A stretch of DNA of 64,000 bases, from contig NZ_KB892842.1 in the NCBI RefSeq assembly GCF_000373965.1, positions 32,702 through 96,701 on the forward strand. Direction: 5' to 3'. Source of the stretch: Uliginosibacterium gangwonense DSM 18521 (GTDB lineage Bacteria; Pseudomonadota; Gammaproteobacteria; Burkholderiales; Rhodocyclaceae). Below are positions 18,534-27,230 of the stretch, in pieces (the first letter of the stretch is position 1; each line of letters opens with the position of its first letter). The position numbers and the translations under genes are program-made. The notes beneath the pieces were generated by a model. The model had not been told where the DNA came from. It did not search any database and saw only the letters and a list, made by a program, of their open reading frames with translations.

Positions 18534-19580
18534 ATGAAACACAGCAAAACCGCTATTGCCAGTTCCATTATCCTACTCGTATCACTCATGTGTGGCAGCG
18601 CATTCGCTGCGGGCATTAAAAATGCGCCTGCGCCCTTTGACAAAGGGGACGTACCGATTGCCTTGATCGACTATATCTCCGGTGGTGATTTCTTCCGTGC
18701 ATTCGAGTCGGGCGCCCGCAAGCAGGCCAAAGCACTGGGTGTGGATCTGCGTGTTTTTCCCGGCAAGGAAGATGCCGCACTACAGCGCGACCAGATTCAG
18801 CAGGCAATCAACCTGAATGTAAAGGCGATTGTCATCAACCATGGTTTGCCCGAGTCCATCAAGGATGTCGTTAAACAAGCGCTGGATGCTGGCATCAAGG
18901 TCGTTGCTTTCGATGTCAACATCGACCACCCACAAGTGCCGCAAGTAGAACAGAGTGACAAGGATCTCGCCCAGATCCTGCTTGATCAGGCCATCAAAGA
19001 TAACGGCAAGTCCTTCAAGGCAGGTTACGTCTATGTACCCGGATTCGCACCGCTTGACCGCCGCGATGCGGTCTGGAGTGCAGTCAAGAAAGCCAACCCT
19101 GGCATTTTGGAAAAAGCTCGCTGGGGTACGGTCAATGCACCCGTGCCCACTTCGATAGCAGCCCAGGCAAACGCTGCACTGCGTGCCAACCCCGATATTT
19201 CTGTCGTGATCGCGCCCTGGGATGAATTCGCACGTGGCACCAAGCTTGCCGCCAATGAATTAGGCGTCAACAAAAAACTCAAAATCTACAGCGCAGATAT
19301 CTCAACCAGCGACATCAGTGAAATCCGGGAACCGAGCAGCCCCTGGGTGGCAACAGCGGCAACCAATCCAGCAGTCGTCGGTGCCGTGTCGATTCGCGCA
19401 GCGGCACTATTGGTAGCGGGTAAGCCCGTGCCGCATAACGTTGTCGTCAAGCCGGTACTGGTGACCCGGGCAGACCTGGAAAAATATGACATCAAGACGG
19501 TTGAGGAACTCTCTGCAAAACTGCCTGAATTCGGCAAGAGCGATGCAGTACTTGCTCCGTGGATTCCACAGCCAAATTGA
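18534..19580 (+). CDS. Periplasmic sugar-binding protein (RbsB type), probable methylthioribose binder
   Basis: The 348-residue protein starts at the ATG at 18534, with CGGAG upstream, and has a signal peptide cleaved near SAFAA. The body is a type I periplasmic binding protein fold (ALIDYISGGDFFRAFESGARKQAKALG, then INLNVKAIVINHG). It lies 63 bases after the permease and 23 bases before mtnB. The ligand is inferred to be methylthioribose, because the following enzymes act on its phosphorylated derivatives. Rhamnose or another sugar from the nearby pectin genes is a weaker alternative. Confidence 0.86.
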   Translation: MKHSKTAIASSIILLVSLMCGSAFAAGIKNAPAPFDKGDVPIALIDYISGGDFFRAFESGARKQAKALGVDLRVFPGKEDAALQRDQIQQAINLNVKAIVINHGLPESIKDVVKQALDAGIKVVAFDVNIDHPQVPQVEQSDKDLAQILLDQAIKDNGKSFKAGYVYVPGFAPLDRRDAVWSAVKKANPGILEKARWGTVNAPVPTSIAAQANAALRANPDISVVIAPWDEFARGTKLAANELGVNKKLKIYSADISTSDISEIREPSSPWVATAATNPAVVGAVSIRAAALLVAGKPVPHNVVVKPVLVTRADLEKYDIKTVEELSAKLPEFGKSDAVLAPWIPQPN

Positions 19581-19603
19581 CCATAGCATAAAGAAGAGCG
19601 AAC

Positions 19604-20242
19604 ATGAATGCGCCAGATAGTCAGACATGCTTTAGCGTAATCGACGGCATCATCGAAGCAGGACGCTTTGCCCACGCGCGCGGCTGGGTACCGGCCACAT
19701 CAGGCAATTTTTCGGCTCGCATTGATGCTAATCGAATTGCTATTACCCGAACCGGTCGCGACAAAGGCAATCTCACAGAGGCAGACATTGCAGTTGTGGA
19801 CCTGCAGAGTCCGCTGCCACCGGGCCTTTCCGCTGAAGCTCCCTTGCATGTGGCGCGATACCAGGCATCAGCCCACATCGGTGCAATTTTCCACATTCAC
19901 TCCCCTGCTTCCGCGTTTGTATCGAGAGTGCATGAATCACAGCATCAGTTGCTACTGCATGGTTGGGAACTGGAAAAAGCCATTGCAGGGGTGAAAACTC
20001 ACGAAGCGATTGTGCTGCTCCCTATATTCCCAAACAACCAGGATACCGTCACCCTGGCGGCAAGCATTGAGGAACGCTTGCAGCGTACAGACAATGCCGC
20101 ACCGGGCTACCTGCTGGCCGGACATGGTCTCTACGCCTGGGGGCACGATACGCGAGAAGCCCTGCGCCATATCGACGCTCTCGAACACCTCATTGCGCTT
20201 CAGGATCGCTGGAACAGCAAACACCAAGGAATTACGGCATGA
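19604..20242 (+). CDS. mtnB: Methylthioribulose-1-phosphate dehydratase
   Basis: The 212-residue class II aldolase-like protein would dehydrate methylthioribulose-1-phosphate in methionine salvage. Visible motifs are ATSGNFSARID near residue 30, the zinc ligands in FHIHSPAS (about 89-93), and the third histidine in LLAGHGLYAWG near residue 172. It overlaps mtnD by four bases, and mtnC follows, so three successive salvage steps are encoded together. This makes MtnB a much better call than fuculose aldolase. Confidence 0.92.
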   Translation: MNAPDSQTCFSVIDGIIEAGRFAHARGWVPATSGNFSARIDANRIAITRTGRDKGNLTEADIAVVDLQSPLPPGLSAEAPLHVARYQASAHIGAIFHIHSPASAFVSRVHESQHQLLLHGWELEKAIAGVKTHEAIVLLPIFPNNQDTVTLAASIEERLQRTDNAAPGYLLAGHGLYAWGHDTREALRHIDALEHLIALQDRWNSKHQGITA

Positions 20243-20784
20243 CTCAGCTATCAGTTTTTCTATCCGAAACACCTGCAGCCCCGATTGAGGTGACAACGGA
20301 CTTCAGCACGATTGCAGATAAGATTGCTTCATTAGGCGCTCGTCTCGAAAAGTGGCAGGCAAACACTCCCATTGCCCCTCATGCGGATCACGCCGCCATC
20401 CTCTCCGCCTATGCCGAAGACATTGAACGAATCAAGCAGCACGGCGGATACACAACTGCAGACGTCGTGCGCTTGAATCCAGATCACCCAGACAAGGAAG
20501 CGCTACGTGCAAAATTCCTTGATGAGCACACCCATTCTGAAGATGAGGTACGTTTCTTTGTTGAAGGCAGCGGCGCTTTCTATATCAACGCGGGGCAGCA
20601 CATCTTCCAGTTGATTTGCGAACAGGGAGACTTGCTCAGCGTACCCGCCAATACACCCCATTGGTTTGACATGGGGCCACGCCCAAACTTCACCGCCATC
20701 AGGATTTTTACAAATCCGGCAGGCTGGGTTGGCAACTTTACAGGTTCCGGACTCTCAGCCCAGTATCCTCGCTATGGCGATTGA
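20239..20784 (+). CDS. mtnD: Acireductone dioxygenase
   Basis: This 181-residue cupin contains the metal ligands His97, His99 and Glu103 in HTHSEDEVRFF and His141 in NTPHWFDMG, typical of ARD. With iron it makes 2-keto-4-methylthiobutyrate and formate from the acireductone; with nickel it makes methylthiopropionate and CO. Which metal is used cannot be told. The gene is coupled by overlap to mtnB upstream and mtnC downstream. Confidence 0.94.
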   Translation: MTQLSVFLSETPAAPIEVTTDFSTIADKIASLGARLEKWQANTPIAPHADHAAILSAYAEDIERIKQHGGYTTADVVRLNPDHPDKEALRAKFLDEHTHSEDEVRFFVEGSGAFYINAGQHIFQLICEQGDLLSVPANTPHWFDMGPRPNFTAIRIFTNPAGWVGNFTGSGLSAQYPRYGD

Positions 20785-21514
20785 ACAAAAAGTATGCCTT
20801 GCCGGTGTGCAAGCAATCGTTACCGATATCGAAGGCACCACCACACCTATCGCATTTGTACAGGAAACCCTGTTTCCTTATGCGCGCGAGCACCTTGCAG
20901 CTTTTGTGACCGCACACCAGCATACTGAAGCAATACAGAGCATTTTACGCGAGGTATCAGCCATCGCAGTACGCTCTTTGAGCGTAGAAGACGCCGTGGA
21001 CTTACTCGCACTGTGGGCACAGGAAGACTTGAAAATTACCCCGCTGAAAACGCTTCAAGGCCTGATCTGGCGGGAAGGATATGGAACTGGAGCACTGCGA
21101 GGGCCGGTTTACGAAGATGCGGCTGCATCACTACAGGCATGGAAGCAGGCAAGATTTCAACTCTATGTTTATTCATCGGGCTCTGTCGCGGCGCAACAAC
21201 TCCTGTTCGGCCATTCGAATCAAGGTGATTTGCGCCGTCTATTTAGTGGGTGGTTTGATACCAAACAGGGAAGCAAACTAGAGTCTGATTCCTATCGCAG
21301 AATCGCCGCCGATATCGGCATACCGACACAGGCCATCGCATTCTTGTCTGATCATCCAAGGGAGTTGCAAGCGGCTGATAGCGCGGGTTGGCAGACGGTA
21401 AGGCTCTTGCGTACGCAGGATCTGACAATTTCTTCTTCCCCCGCGCGCATTCCTGTAGATCCGGGTATCAGCACTGTCTCATCTTTCGCACAGATCGAAC
21501 TTGTCTCGACCTAA
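20774..21514 (+). CDS. mtnC: Enolase-phosphatase E1
   Basis: This HAD-family enzyme of 246 residues both enolises and dephosphorylates 2,3-diketo-5-methylthiopentyl-1-phosphate. Motif I is TDIEGTTTPIAFV (Asp and Glu near 18-20), motif II is YVYSSGSVAAQ, and the later region LSDHPRELQAADSAGW holds the acidic motif. Asp-His replaces the more common Asp-Asp pair in FLSDHPRE. The ATG at 20774 overlaps mtnD by 11 bases. It ends 19 bases before the 3' end of the convergent mtnK. Confidence 0.93.
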   Translation: MAIEQKVCLAGVQAIVTDIEGTTTPIAFVQETLFPYAREHLAAFVTAHQHTEAIQSILREVSAIAVRSLSVEDAVDLLALWAQEDLKITPLKTLQGLIWREGYGTGALRGPVYEDAAASLQAWKQARFQLYVYSSGSVAAQQLLFGHSNQGDLRRLFSGWFDTKQGSKLESDSYRRIAADIGIPTQAIAFLSDHPRELQAADSAGWQTVRLLRTQDLTISSSPARIPVDPGISTVSSFAQIELVST

Positions 21515-21533
21515 CCCGCATGACATCCTGAGG

Positions 21534-22832
21534 TCAGATCAAGGCATGCGGATTCAATCCTGCATGTTCGAATCTTGAGACCGCATCAATCAATGCAGCA
21601 ATATCCGTATAACGATCAGGCTCAGTCAATATCGAATATGCCAGTGCCAACGCCCCCGCCTGTGCGTGTGCCCTCAGAGCCAGATCCTCGATGACCTCAA
21701 AATCGGCCAATTGAGCATAGCCCACGATACGGCGGATGATCTTGATGGCCGCGAATGCAATGGTGTCCTTGAACACTTGGTCGAGATACGCAGCACGGAT
21801 TTTCCGCAATCGTGCAGCACCAGGAGCGCCTTCAAAGTGGCTTTGCGGATAGGCGTCTCCGGCAAGCTCGTGTGACTCCCACAGCACAAGGAAACGATCA
21901 TGGAAAGCATTCCAGAAGACTGCAATTTGATCCAACAAATACTGGCGATAACTGTGCAAGGCAGCCGCTTCGCTGATGTGGCCGGCTTTGGCATACCAAG
22001 CCACCAACATATTGGCGAGAAATGCACCGAGGTCAAAACCAATGGGGCCATAACTTGCGAACTCACCATCGATCACCCGTGTGTCATCCTCCGTTACCAT
22101 CACGGAACCCGTGTGCAGATCACCATGAATCAATGCTTGGGTGTTCGAGAGATAATTACGTCGGTGATCCGCCACAGCAGATTTGACCGCGAAATCCGAC
22201 CGCAAAAATTGCGTCCATTGATCTAGATGCGGCGTTGTCCAACGATTACGCCAGACCTCAACATAGGGGTCCGTAAAGACGAGGTCGACCGTGATTCGGA
22301 GCAAGGCCTGATTTCGTGCAAAGAGTGCAACATCGTTGAATTTGCGTTCGAAAGGCAAGGCCAGATCGGATGTGTGAAACGCCCCGGCCGCAATGTAGGC
22401 GCCGGTGTCGCGTGCAGCAAGCGGAAAGCGCTGGCCTGCAATCAAGCCCTTGCGCAGAATGATATGCGGTTCAAGTTTCTCCATCACTATCACGTAGTTG
22501 ATGGGGTCGAAGTGATACGCTTTCGGAGCGAGGCACCCAACAAAAGGCTCAAGGCGCGCCATGTAAGAATACTCAAAGAGGGCACGTTCTGCGGTAAGAG
22601 GCCAACTCTCCCCGTGTACGCGCACCCAGGGCAGCGCCTGTTTTACGCAAAGCCCCCCTGCAGGAGAATCAACGAGGAAGACCGCATTCAAATTCCCATC
22701 AGCTACATCGCGTACTCGCCAATCACTTGGCGTTCCGCCCAAAACCTCTCGTACCCCAGGCAAACTATCCAGATAGTCGGGCAACTCTGATGCGGATAGA
22801 ACGCGGTAGGCAGAATTCAAATCGTTATGCAT
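21534..22832 (-). CDS. mtnK: 5-methylthioribose kinase
   Basis: The 432-residue kinase would phosphorylate methylthioribose at C1 after import. It belongs to the aminoglycoside phosphotransferase-like fold: the catalytic loop is ALIHGDLHTGSVMV, and the metal-binding region is VIDGEFASYGPIGFDLG. The start at 22832 has GGAG about ten bases upstream and gives the normal length; the longer frame to 22916 adds residues with no family likeness. It converges with mtnBDC and diverges from metN. The following pathway enzyme, the isomerase MtnA, is not in the window. Confidence 0.92.
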   Translation of the reverse strand: MHNDLNSAYRVLSASELPDYLDSLPGVREVLGGTPSDWRVRDVADGNLNAVFLVDSPAGGLCVKQALPWVRVHGESWPLTAERALFEYSYMARLEPFVGCLAPKAYHFDPINYVIVMEKLEPHIILRKGLIAGQRFPLAARDTGAYIAAGAFHTSDLALPFERKFNDVALFARNQALLRITVDLVFTDPYVEVWRNRWTTPHLDQWTQFLRSDFAVKSAVADHRRNYLSNTQALIHGDLHTGSVMVTEDDTRVIDGEFASYGPIGFDLGAFLANMLVAWYAKAGHISEAAALHSYRQYLLDQIAVFWNAFHDRFLVLWESHELAGDAYPQSHFEGAPGAARLRKIRAAYLDQVFKDTIAFAAIKIIRRIVGYAQLADFEVIEDLALRAHAQAGALALAYSILTEPDRYTDIAALIDAVSRFEHAGLNPHALI

Positions 22833-23171
22833 AGTTCCACAACTCCGGATGGGCTCGATTCGCACTGAATTCAGAGCAGCATGGTATTTTCCATGAAATG
22901 GGAAAGCGACGAACAAATGATTGCTTATTAGATTCTGTCTATATGCATATTACTTTTCTAAAAATAAGGCGGTGCAACAACGCCAGAACCATTTGTTTAC
23001 GTCCTCTTATACCCAGCCCAAAATAACTCAGCAGTATTTCTTTGTTTGTTCTTGGCTGCAGACACCGCAAAATCCAGACGTCTGGCCCCATAGTTTATGA
23101 GCAGCAAGGATTTCGCCAGAAAATTCCCTTTCACGGGTGATGGCTGTTCATGGGTTGAATGAGCACAAATA
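22833..23171. promoter_or_regulatory. Divergent regulatory region of mtnK and metNIQ
   Basis: This 339-base interval has no convincing gene. It contains the 10-bp palindrome ATATGCATAT (22941-22950), the same core as in the dyad at 15736-15745, and a 12-bp palindrome CCAGACGTCTGG (23074-23085). The two sites suggest that mtnK and the MTR importer operon share a regulator, and that metNIQ has its own. Confidence 0.5.
23074..23085. promoter_or_regulatory. Perfect palindrome containing a met-box octamer, upstream of metN
   Basis: The palindrome CCAGACGTCTGG contains AGACGTCT, the consensus octamer for the E. coli methionine repressor MetJ. It lies 86 bases before the metN start. A half-matching AGACACCG is 16 bases upstream in register (23060-23067), but the octamer in between does not match. 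MetJ normally needs two or more adjacent boxes, so another regulator is also possible. Confidence 0.45.
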
Positions 23172-24314
23172 ATGAACGCTAGAGCACCATTTGCCGCAGC
23201 CTCCTCTCATACTCCACAAAACAGTGAAGAGCTACCTGGCGAGGCGCGGCAAGGCATACCGATGGTTGAGTTGGAGAATATCTCGGTCAGTTTCCGCTCA
23301 CCAGATGGCAAATTGGTGCAAGCCGTGCGCGATGTATCTCTACAGATCGCAAGCGGGGAGATTTTCGGCATCATTGGCCGAAGTGGTGCGGGCAAGAGCA
23401 CTTTGGTACGCACGCTGAATCTGCTTGCCCGCCCTGAAAAGGGCCACGTGAGTATCAACGGGCAAAACTTGTTGTCTCTCGGCGAAAACGAATTACGCCA
23501 TGCACGACGTGAGATTGGCATGGTCTTCCAGCATTTTAATCTGCTCTCGTCGCGCACTGTATTTGAGAATGTAGCCTTCCCCCTGGAGCTAGCAGGTCAC
23601 GACAAAGCCTACATCGCAAGAGAGGTGGGGCAGCTACTCGATTTGGTTGGTCTTCATGAACAGGCCTGGCGCTATCCGCACCAACTCAGCGGAGGCCAAA
23701 AGCAGCGCGTTGGAATCGCCCGCGCCCTGGCCAGCAAGCCCAAAGTGCTGCTCTCGGATGAGGCCACCTCTGCGCTCGACCCGGAGACCACCCGTAACAT
23801 CCTGGACCTGCTCCGCCGCATCAACCGGGAACTTGGGCTCACCATCGTACTCATCACGCACGAAATGCAGGTGGTCAAGCAGATATGTGATCGCATCGCC
23901 GTCATGGATTCCGGGCGCATTGTTGAAAGCGGCAAGGTCATTGATGTATTCCGCGCCCCCCAAACGGCGATCACCCGCACCATGATTGGCGAGGTGATTG
24001 CCCATGAGTTGCCCAGCTCGGTACTGACACGCATCCAGCGCAGGCGCTTGGCGCGCGGCAACACAGCAGGGCCTGAATGCCTCCTGCGGCTATCGTTTGC
24101 CGGTGACGACGTGGATCGTCCGCTCCTGTCGGAAGCGGTCAAACGATACGGATTGGACTTTAACATTCTGCATGGTCAGATCGATGAGATTCAGGGCCAG
24201 GCCTTTGCCTCACTTACCCTGCTCGCGCACGCGGGTGAAGAAGCGCTGCAAGGAGCCAAGGAATTTCTGCGCAACCACGACGTCAGCATAGAGGAGTTGA
24301 ATCATGTCGTCTGA
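23172..24314 (+). CDS. metN: Methionine ABC transporter ATPase (copy 1)
   Basis: The 380-residue ATPase has Walker [10 protein letters not shown], signature [15 protein letters not shown] and DEATSALD, where Ala takes the usual Pro place. The C-terminal NIL domain (about 285-375) is the ligand-sensing domain by which MetN is inhibited by cytoplasmic methionine. The first 30 residues before MVELENISV are unusual, and a shorter start at 23262 is possible. It overlaps metI by 11 bases, and metQ follows. Confidence 0.93.
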   Translation: MNARAPFAAASSHTPQNSEELPGEARQGIPMVELENISVSFRSPDGKLVQAVRDVSLQIASGEIFGIIGRSGAGKSTLVRTLNLLARPEKGHVSINGQNLLSLGENELRHARREIGMVFQHFNLLSSRTVFENVAFPLELAGHDKAYIAREVGQLLDLVGLHEQAWRYPHQLSGGQKQRVGIARALASKPKVLLSDEATSALDPETTRNILDLLRRINRELGLTIVLITHEMQVVKQICDRIAVMDSGRIVESGKVIDVFRAPQTAITRTMIGEVIAHELPSSVLTRIQRRRLARGNTAGPECLLRLSFAGDDVDRPLLSEAVKRYGLDFNILHGQIDEIQGQAFASLTLLAHAGEEALQGAKEFLRNHDVSIEELNHVV

Positions 24315-24981
24315 ATTGCTGAACCTGCTGTGGAGCTCTTTTTTTGAAACGTTGGTGATGGTAGGCGTTGCAGGCGCCGCAGGGGCTCTGCTCGGCATCC
24401 CCCTCGGAATCAGTCTACATATCACTTCAGCCAATGGCATATTGCCGAGGCCATTTTTCAACCGGATCGCAGGCCTGCTCGTCAATGCCGTGCGCTCAAC
24501 GCCTTTCATCATCCTGCTGGTCGCGGTCATTCCCCTCACCCGGTTGATTGCAGGCACTTCCATCGGCACAGCGGCTGCAGTGGTGCCGTTGAGCATTGCC
24601 TCCTGCCCTTTCGTTGCACGGCTGGTCGAAACCGCCTTGCGCGAGGTGGCCCCGGGGCTTGTGGAAGCCGCACAGGCCATGGGCGCAACGCGTTTGCAGA
24701 TTGTTAGAAAAGTGCTGTTGCCCGAAGCCTTATCCGGCATCGTGGCAGGCCTGACGGTTACCTTTGTCAGCCTTGTAGGATATTCAGCCATGGCCGGGGC
24801 CATAGGCGGTGGTGGGCTGGGCGATCTTGGTATTCGATATGGTTATCAGCGTTTCCTGCCTGAAGTCATGTTGGTTGTGGTGCTGGTGTTGATTGCCTTT
24901 GTGCAGATTGTCCAATCGCTGGGCGACTATTTCGTGGCGAGAATCTCGCACCGGAATCAGTCTTCACCAACCAGCGCGTAG
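24304..24981 (+). CDS. metI: Methionine ABC transporter permease (copy 1)
   Basis: The 225-residue inner-membrane protein has five or more hydrophobic segments and the MetI signatures [41 protein letters not shown] and [23 protein letters not shown] (split here only by reading). It would form a homodimer with two MetN. Copy 2 at 31458-32126 has the same blocks, so both belong to the methionine uptake family. Confidence 0.93.
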   Translation: MSSELLNLLWSSFFETLVMVGVAGAAGALLGIPLGISLHITSANGILPRPFFNRIAGLLVNAVRSTPFIILLVAVIPLTRLIAGTSIGTAAAVVPLSIASCPFVARLVETALREVAPGLVEAAQAMGATRLQIVRKVLLPEALSGIVAGLTVTFVSLVGYSAMAGAIGGGGLGDLGIRYGYQRFLPEVMLVVVLVLIAFVQIVQSLGDYFVARISHRNQSSPTSA

Positions 24982-25014
24982 CACCACCCTTCCCCTTTTC
25001 AATGGAGCAATACA

Positions 25015-25812
25015 ATGAATACTCGAAAGCTCATTACCTCTCTTCTCGTCGGCCTGCATCTTGCAACCGCGGCACTCACTGCTCAGGCAGAAGAAAAAAC
25101 AATCAAGGTTGGGGTCACCGCTGGCCCTCACGCACAGATCCTTGAGGTTGTAAAAAAAGTGGCCGAACATGATGGCCTCAAGATCCAGATTATTGAATTC
25201 ACCGACTATATCCAGCCCAATGCCGCGCTGGCTTCAAACGACCTGGATGCAAACAGCTACCAGCACCTGCCCTTCCTGCAACAGCAGATCAAAGATCGCG
25301 GTTACAAGTTCGCTTCCGTAGGCACTACCGTTGCCTACCCCATTGGCATTTATTCTCACAAAGTAAAATCCTTGGCTGACCTCAAGGAAGGCGCCCGTGT
25401 TGGGATTCCCAATGATCCCACCAACGGTGGCCGTGTGCTGTTGCTGCTGCAAACCAAGGGGCTCATCAAGCTCAAGGCAGATGCCGGATTACGGGCAACC
25501 CCACTGGATGTTGTTGAGAACCCCAAGAAGCTCAAGATCGTGGAACTGGATGCAGCACAACTGCCCCGCTCGCTTGATGATCTGGACGCAGCAGCCGTCA
25601 ATGGCAACTACGCCGAAACAGCCGGGCTGATTCCGACCCGTGATGCGATCGCACTGGAGGCTGCACAAAGCCCATATGCCAACATAATCGCCGTGCGCGA
25701 CCAAGACAAGAACCAGCCCTGGGTGGCCAAGCTCGTAAAGGCCTATCACTCTGATGAAGTCCGGCATTACATCCAGACCGCGTTCAAGGGCAATGTGATT
25801 GCAACATTCTAG
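25015..25812 (+). CDS. metQ: Methionine-type substrate-binding protein (copy 1)
   Basis: The 265-residue NlpA-family binding protein has a signal peptide ending in LTAQAEE and the typical IKVGVTAGPHAQILEVV and DYIQPNAALASNDLDANSYQHLPFL. No lipobox cysteine is present, so it would be free in the periplasm, unlike lipid-anchored MetQ of E. coli. A TGGAG lies upstream of the ATG. Two 2-hydroxyacid dehydrogenase genes begin two bases after its stop, so the ligand may be a hydroxy analogue of methionine as well as methionine. Confidence 0.9.
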   Translation: MNTRKLITSLLVGLHLATAALTAQAEEKTIKVGVTAGPHAQILEVVKKVAEHDGLKIQIIEFTDYIQPNAALASNDLDANSYQHLPFLQQQIKDRGYKFASVGTTVAYPIGIYSHKVKSLADLKEGARVGIPNDPTNGGRVLLLLQTKGLIKLKADAGLRATPLDVVENPKKLKIVELDAAQLPRSLDDLDAAAVNGNYAETAGLIPTRDAIALEAAQSPYANIIAVRDQDKNQPWVAKLVKAYHSDEVRHYIQTAFKGNVIATF

Positions 25813-25814
25813 GG

Positions 25815-27230
25815 ATGCCGCACACCAGTTCCCGCATGGCAGGCAATTCATTCATTGAGGCCCTTAGCGCAGCTCTTCCCGCAGGCCGAATCAAGATAGG
25901 GAACAATATCCCTGCGGGAGCTGAGCATGATTGGAGCCATGAATCCCACGCAGCACCTTTGGCCTGGGTTGCCCCTCAAAGCACCGAGGAAGTGGCTGCC
26001 ACGCTACGTGTGTGCCATGCTTACCGTATCGGCGTAGTGCCCCAAGGAGGCCTCACAGGCCTCACGGGAGGCGCCAATACCCAACAAGGCATCGTGGCAT
26101 TATCCCTTTCCGCCATGCACGCGATTGAGGAAATCGATGCCCGTACCGCCGTGGCACAAGTGCAAGCGGGTGTCGTCCTGCAGCGCTTACAAGAAGCGCT
26201 ACTCCCCTACGATCTGGTCTTCGGCGTAGATCTGGGGCCACGCGGCAGTTGTCAGATTGGTGGGCTCATTGCAACCAACGCTGGCGGATCAGGTGTTATT
26301 CAATACGGCACCACCCGCGCCCAGATACTGGGGCTGGAAGTAGTACTGGCAGATGGCTCCATTCTGCCTATGATGCGCGCATTGCCAAAGAACAACAGCG
26401 GCTATGATCTGAACCAGATCTTTATCGGCTCCGAGGGTACGCTGGGCATCATCACCCGGGCCATCTTGCGTCTTCACCCTTGTGCCCCTGCGCGCCATAC
26501 GGCACTTCTGGCCCTGAAGGACTACAACGCCAGCTTGGCTGTTTTACAGCATCTACGCGCCAAATTTCCACAAGGAATTGCCGCTTTCGAGCTGATGTGG
26601 GAGGACTACGTCAGCGCAGTCCAGCAAGCTACCGGACTTCCTCTGCCCTTTGCTACGCAGGCGCCACTGGCGGCCTTGCTTGAAATCTGTGGTCAGAACA
26701 AGGACGCTCTCCTTACGGAATTCGAAAATGCCCTGAGTGAGGCCCTGGATCAAAACTGGATCGAAGACGCCGTGATTGCAGCATCACAGGCCCAGACAAC
26801 ACAACTGTGGAAACTACGCGAGAGCGTGCCAGAGCTTTTCGCACTGCGCCAACCCATAAATTTCGATCTGAGTCTGCCAATCTCGCAAGGAGGCGCCTTC
26901 GTGGCCCGCTGCCGCGAGTTACTGCTGCAGCGCTGGCCACTCTGCAATCCATTGTTCTTTGGTCACCTGGGGGATGGGAATCTTCACATCATCGCAGATG
27001 CCAAGGGGCTACCCGCTGCCATCGAAGCTGACGCACTGTGCGAAGCGGTGTATCAACTACTCCCGGAATTTGGGGGAGCCATCTCGGCTGAGCATGGAAT
27101 TGGCAGCCTGCGTACCTCCCAATTGCGTTACTGCCGCACCACCGCAGAAATTGCTGCCATGCGTGCGCTTAAACATGCATTTGATCCGAATAACATCTTG
27201 AACCCTGGCAAGGTACTGCCAGCACAATGA
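25815..27230 (+). CDS. FAD-linked D-2-hydroxyacid dehydrogenase (GlcD-like) in a metNIQ operon
   Basis: The 471-residue flavoprotein has PQGGLTGLTGGANTQQG near residue 75, FIGSEGTLGIIT, FFGHLGDGNLHII and ISAEHGIGSLR. These are hallmarks of the FAD_binding_4/FAD-oxidase_C family that oxidises D-2-hydroxy acids. Its ATG is two bases after the metQ stop and its stop overlaps the next gene by ATGA, so it is part of the methionine importer operon. D-2-hydroxy-4-methylthiobutyrate, giving the keto acid of methionine, would suit the context, but this is inference. It is a distant relative of the protein at 5864-7327. Confidence 0.87.
   Translation: MPHTSSRMAGNSFIEALSAALPAGRIKIGNNIPAGAEHDWSHESHAAPLAWVAPQSTEEVAATLRVCHAYRIGVVPQGGLTGLTGGANTQQGIVALSLSAMHAIEEIDARTAVAQVQAGVVLQRLQEALLPYDLVFGVDLGPRGSCQIGGLIATNAGGSGVIQYGTTRAQILGLEVVLADGSILPMMRALPKNNSGYDLNQIFIGSEGTLGIITRAILRLHPCAPARHTALLALKDYNASLAVLQHLRAKFPQGIAAFELMWEDYVSAVQQATGLPLPFATQAPLAALLEICGQNKDALLTEFENALSEALDQNWIEDAVIAASQAQTTQLWKLRESVPELFALRQPINFDLSLPISQGGAFVARCRELLLQRWPLCNPLFFGHLGDGNLHIIADAKGLPAAIEADALCEAVYQLLPEFGGAISAEHGIGSLRTSQLRYCRTTAEIAAMRALKHAFDPNNILNPGKVLPAQ

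Noticed and set aside
22833..23171. SAM or other riboswitch before metN
   Set aside because: No conserved aptamer stems or sequence blocks could be found; only short palindromes.
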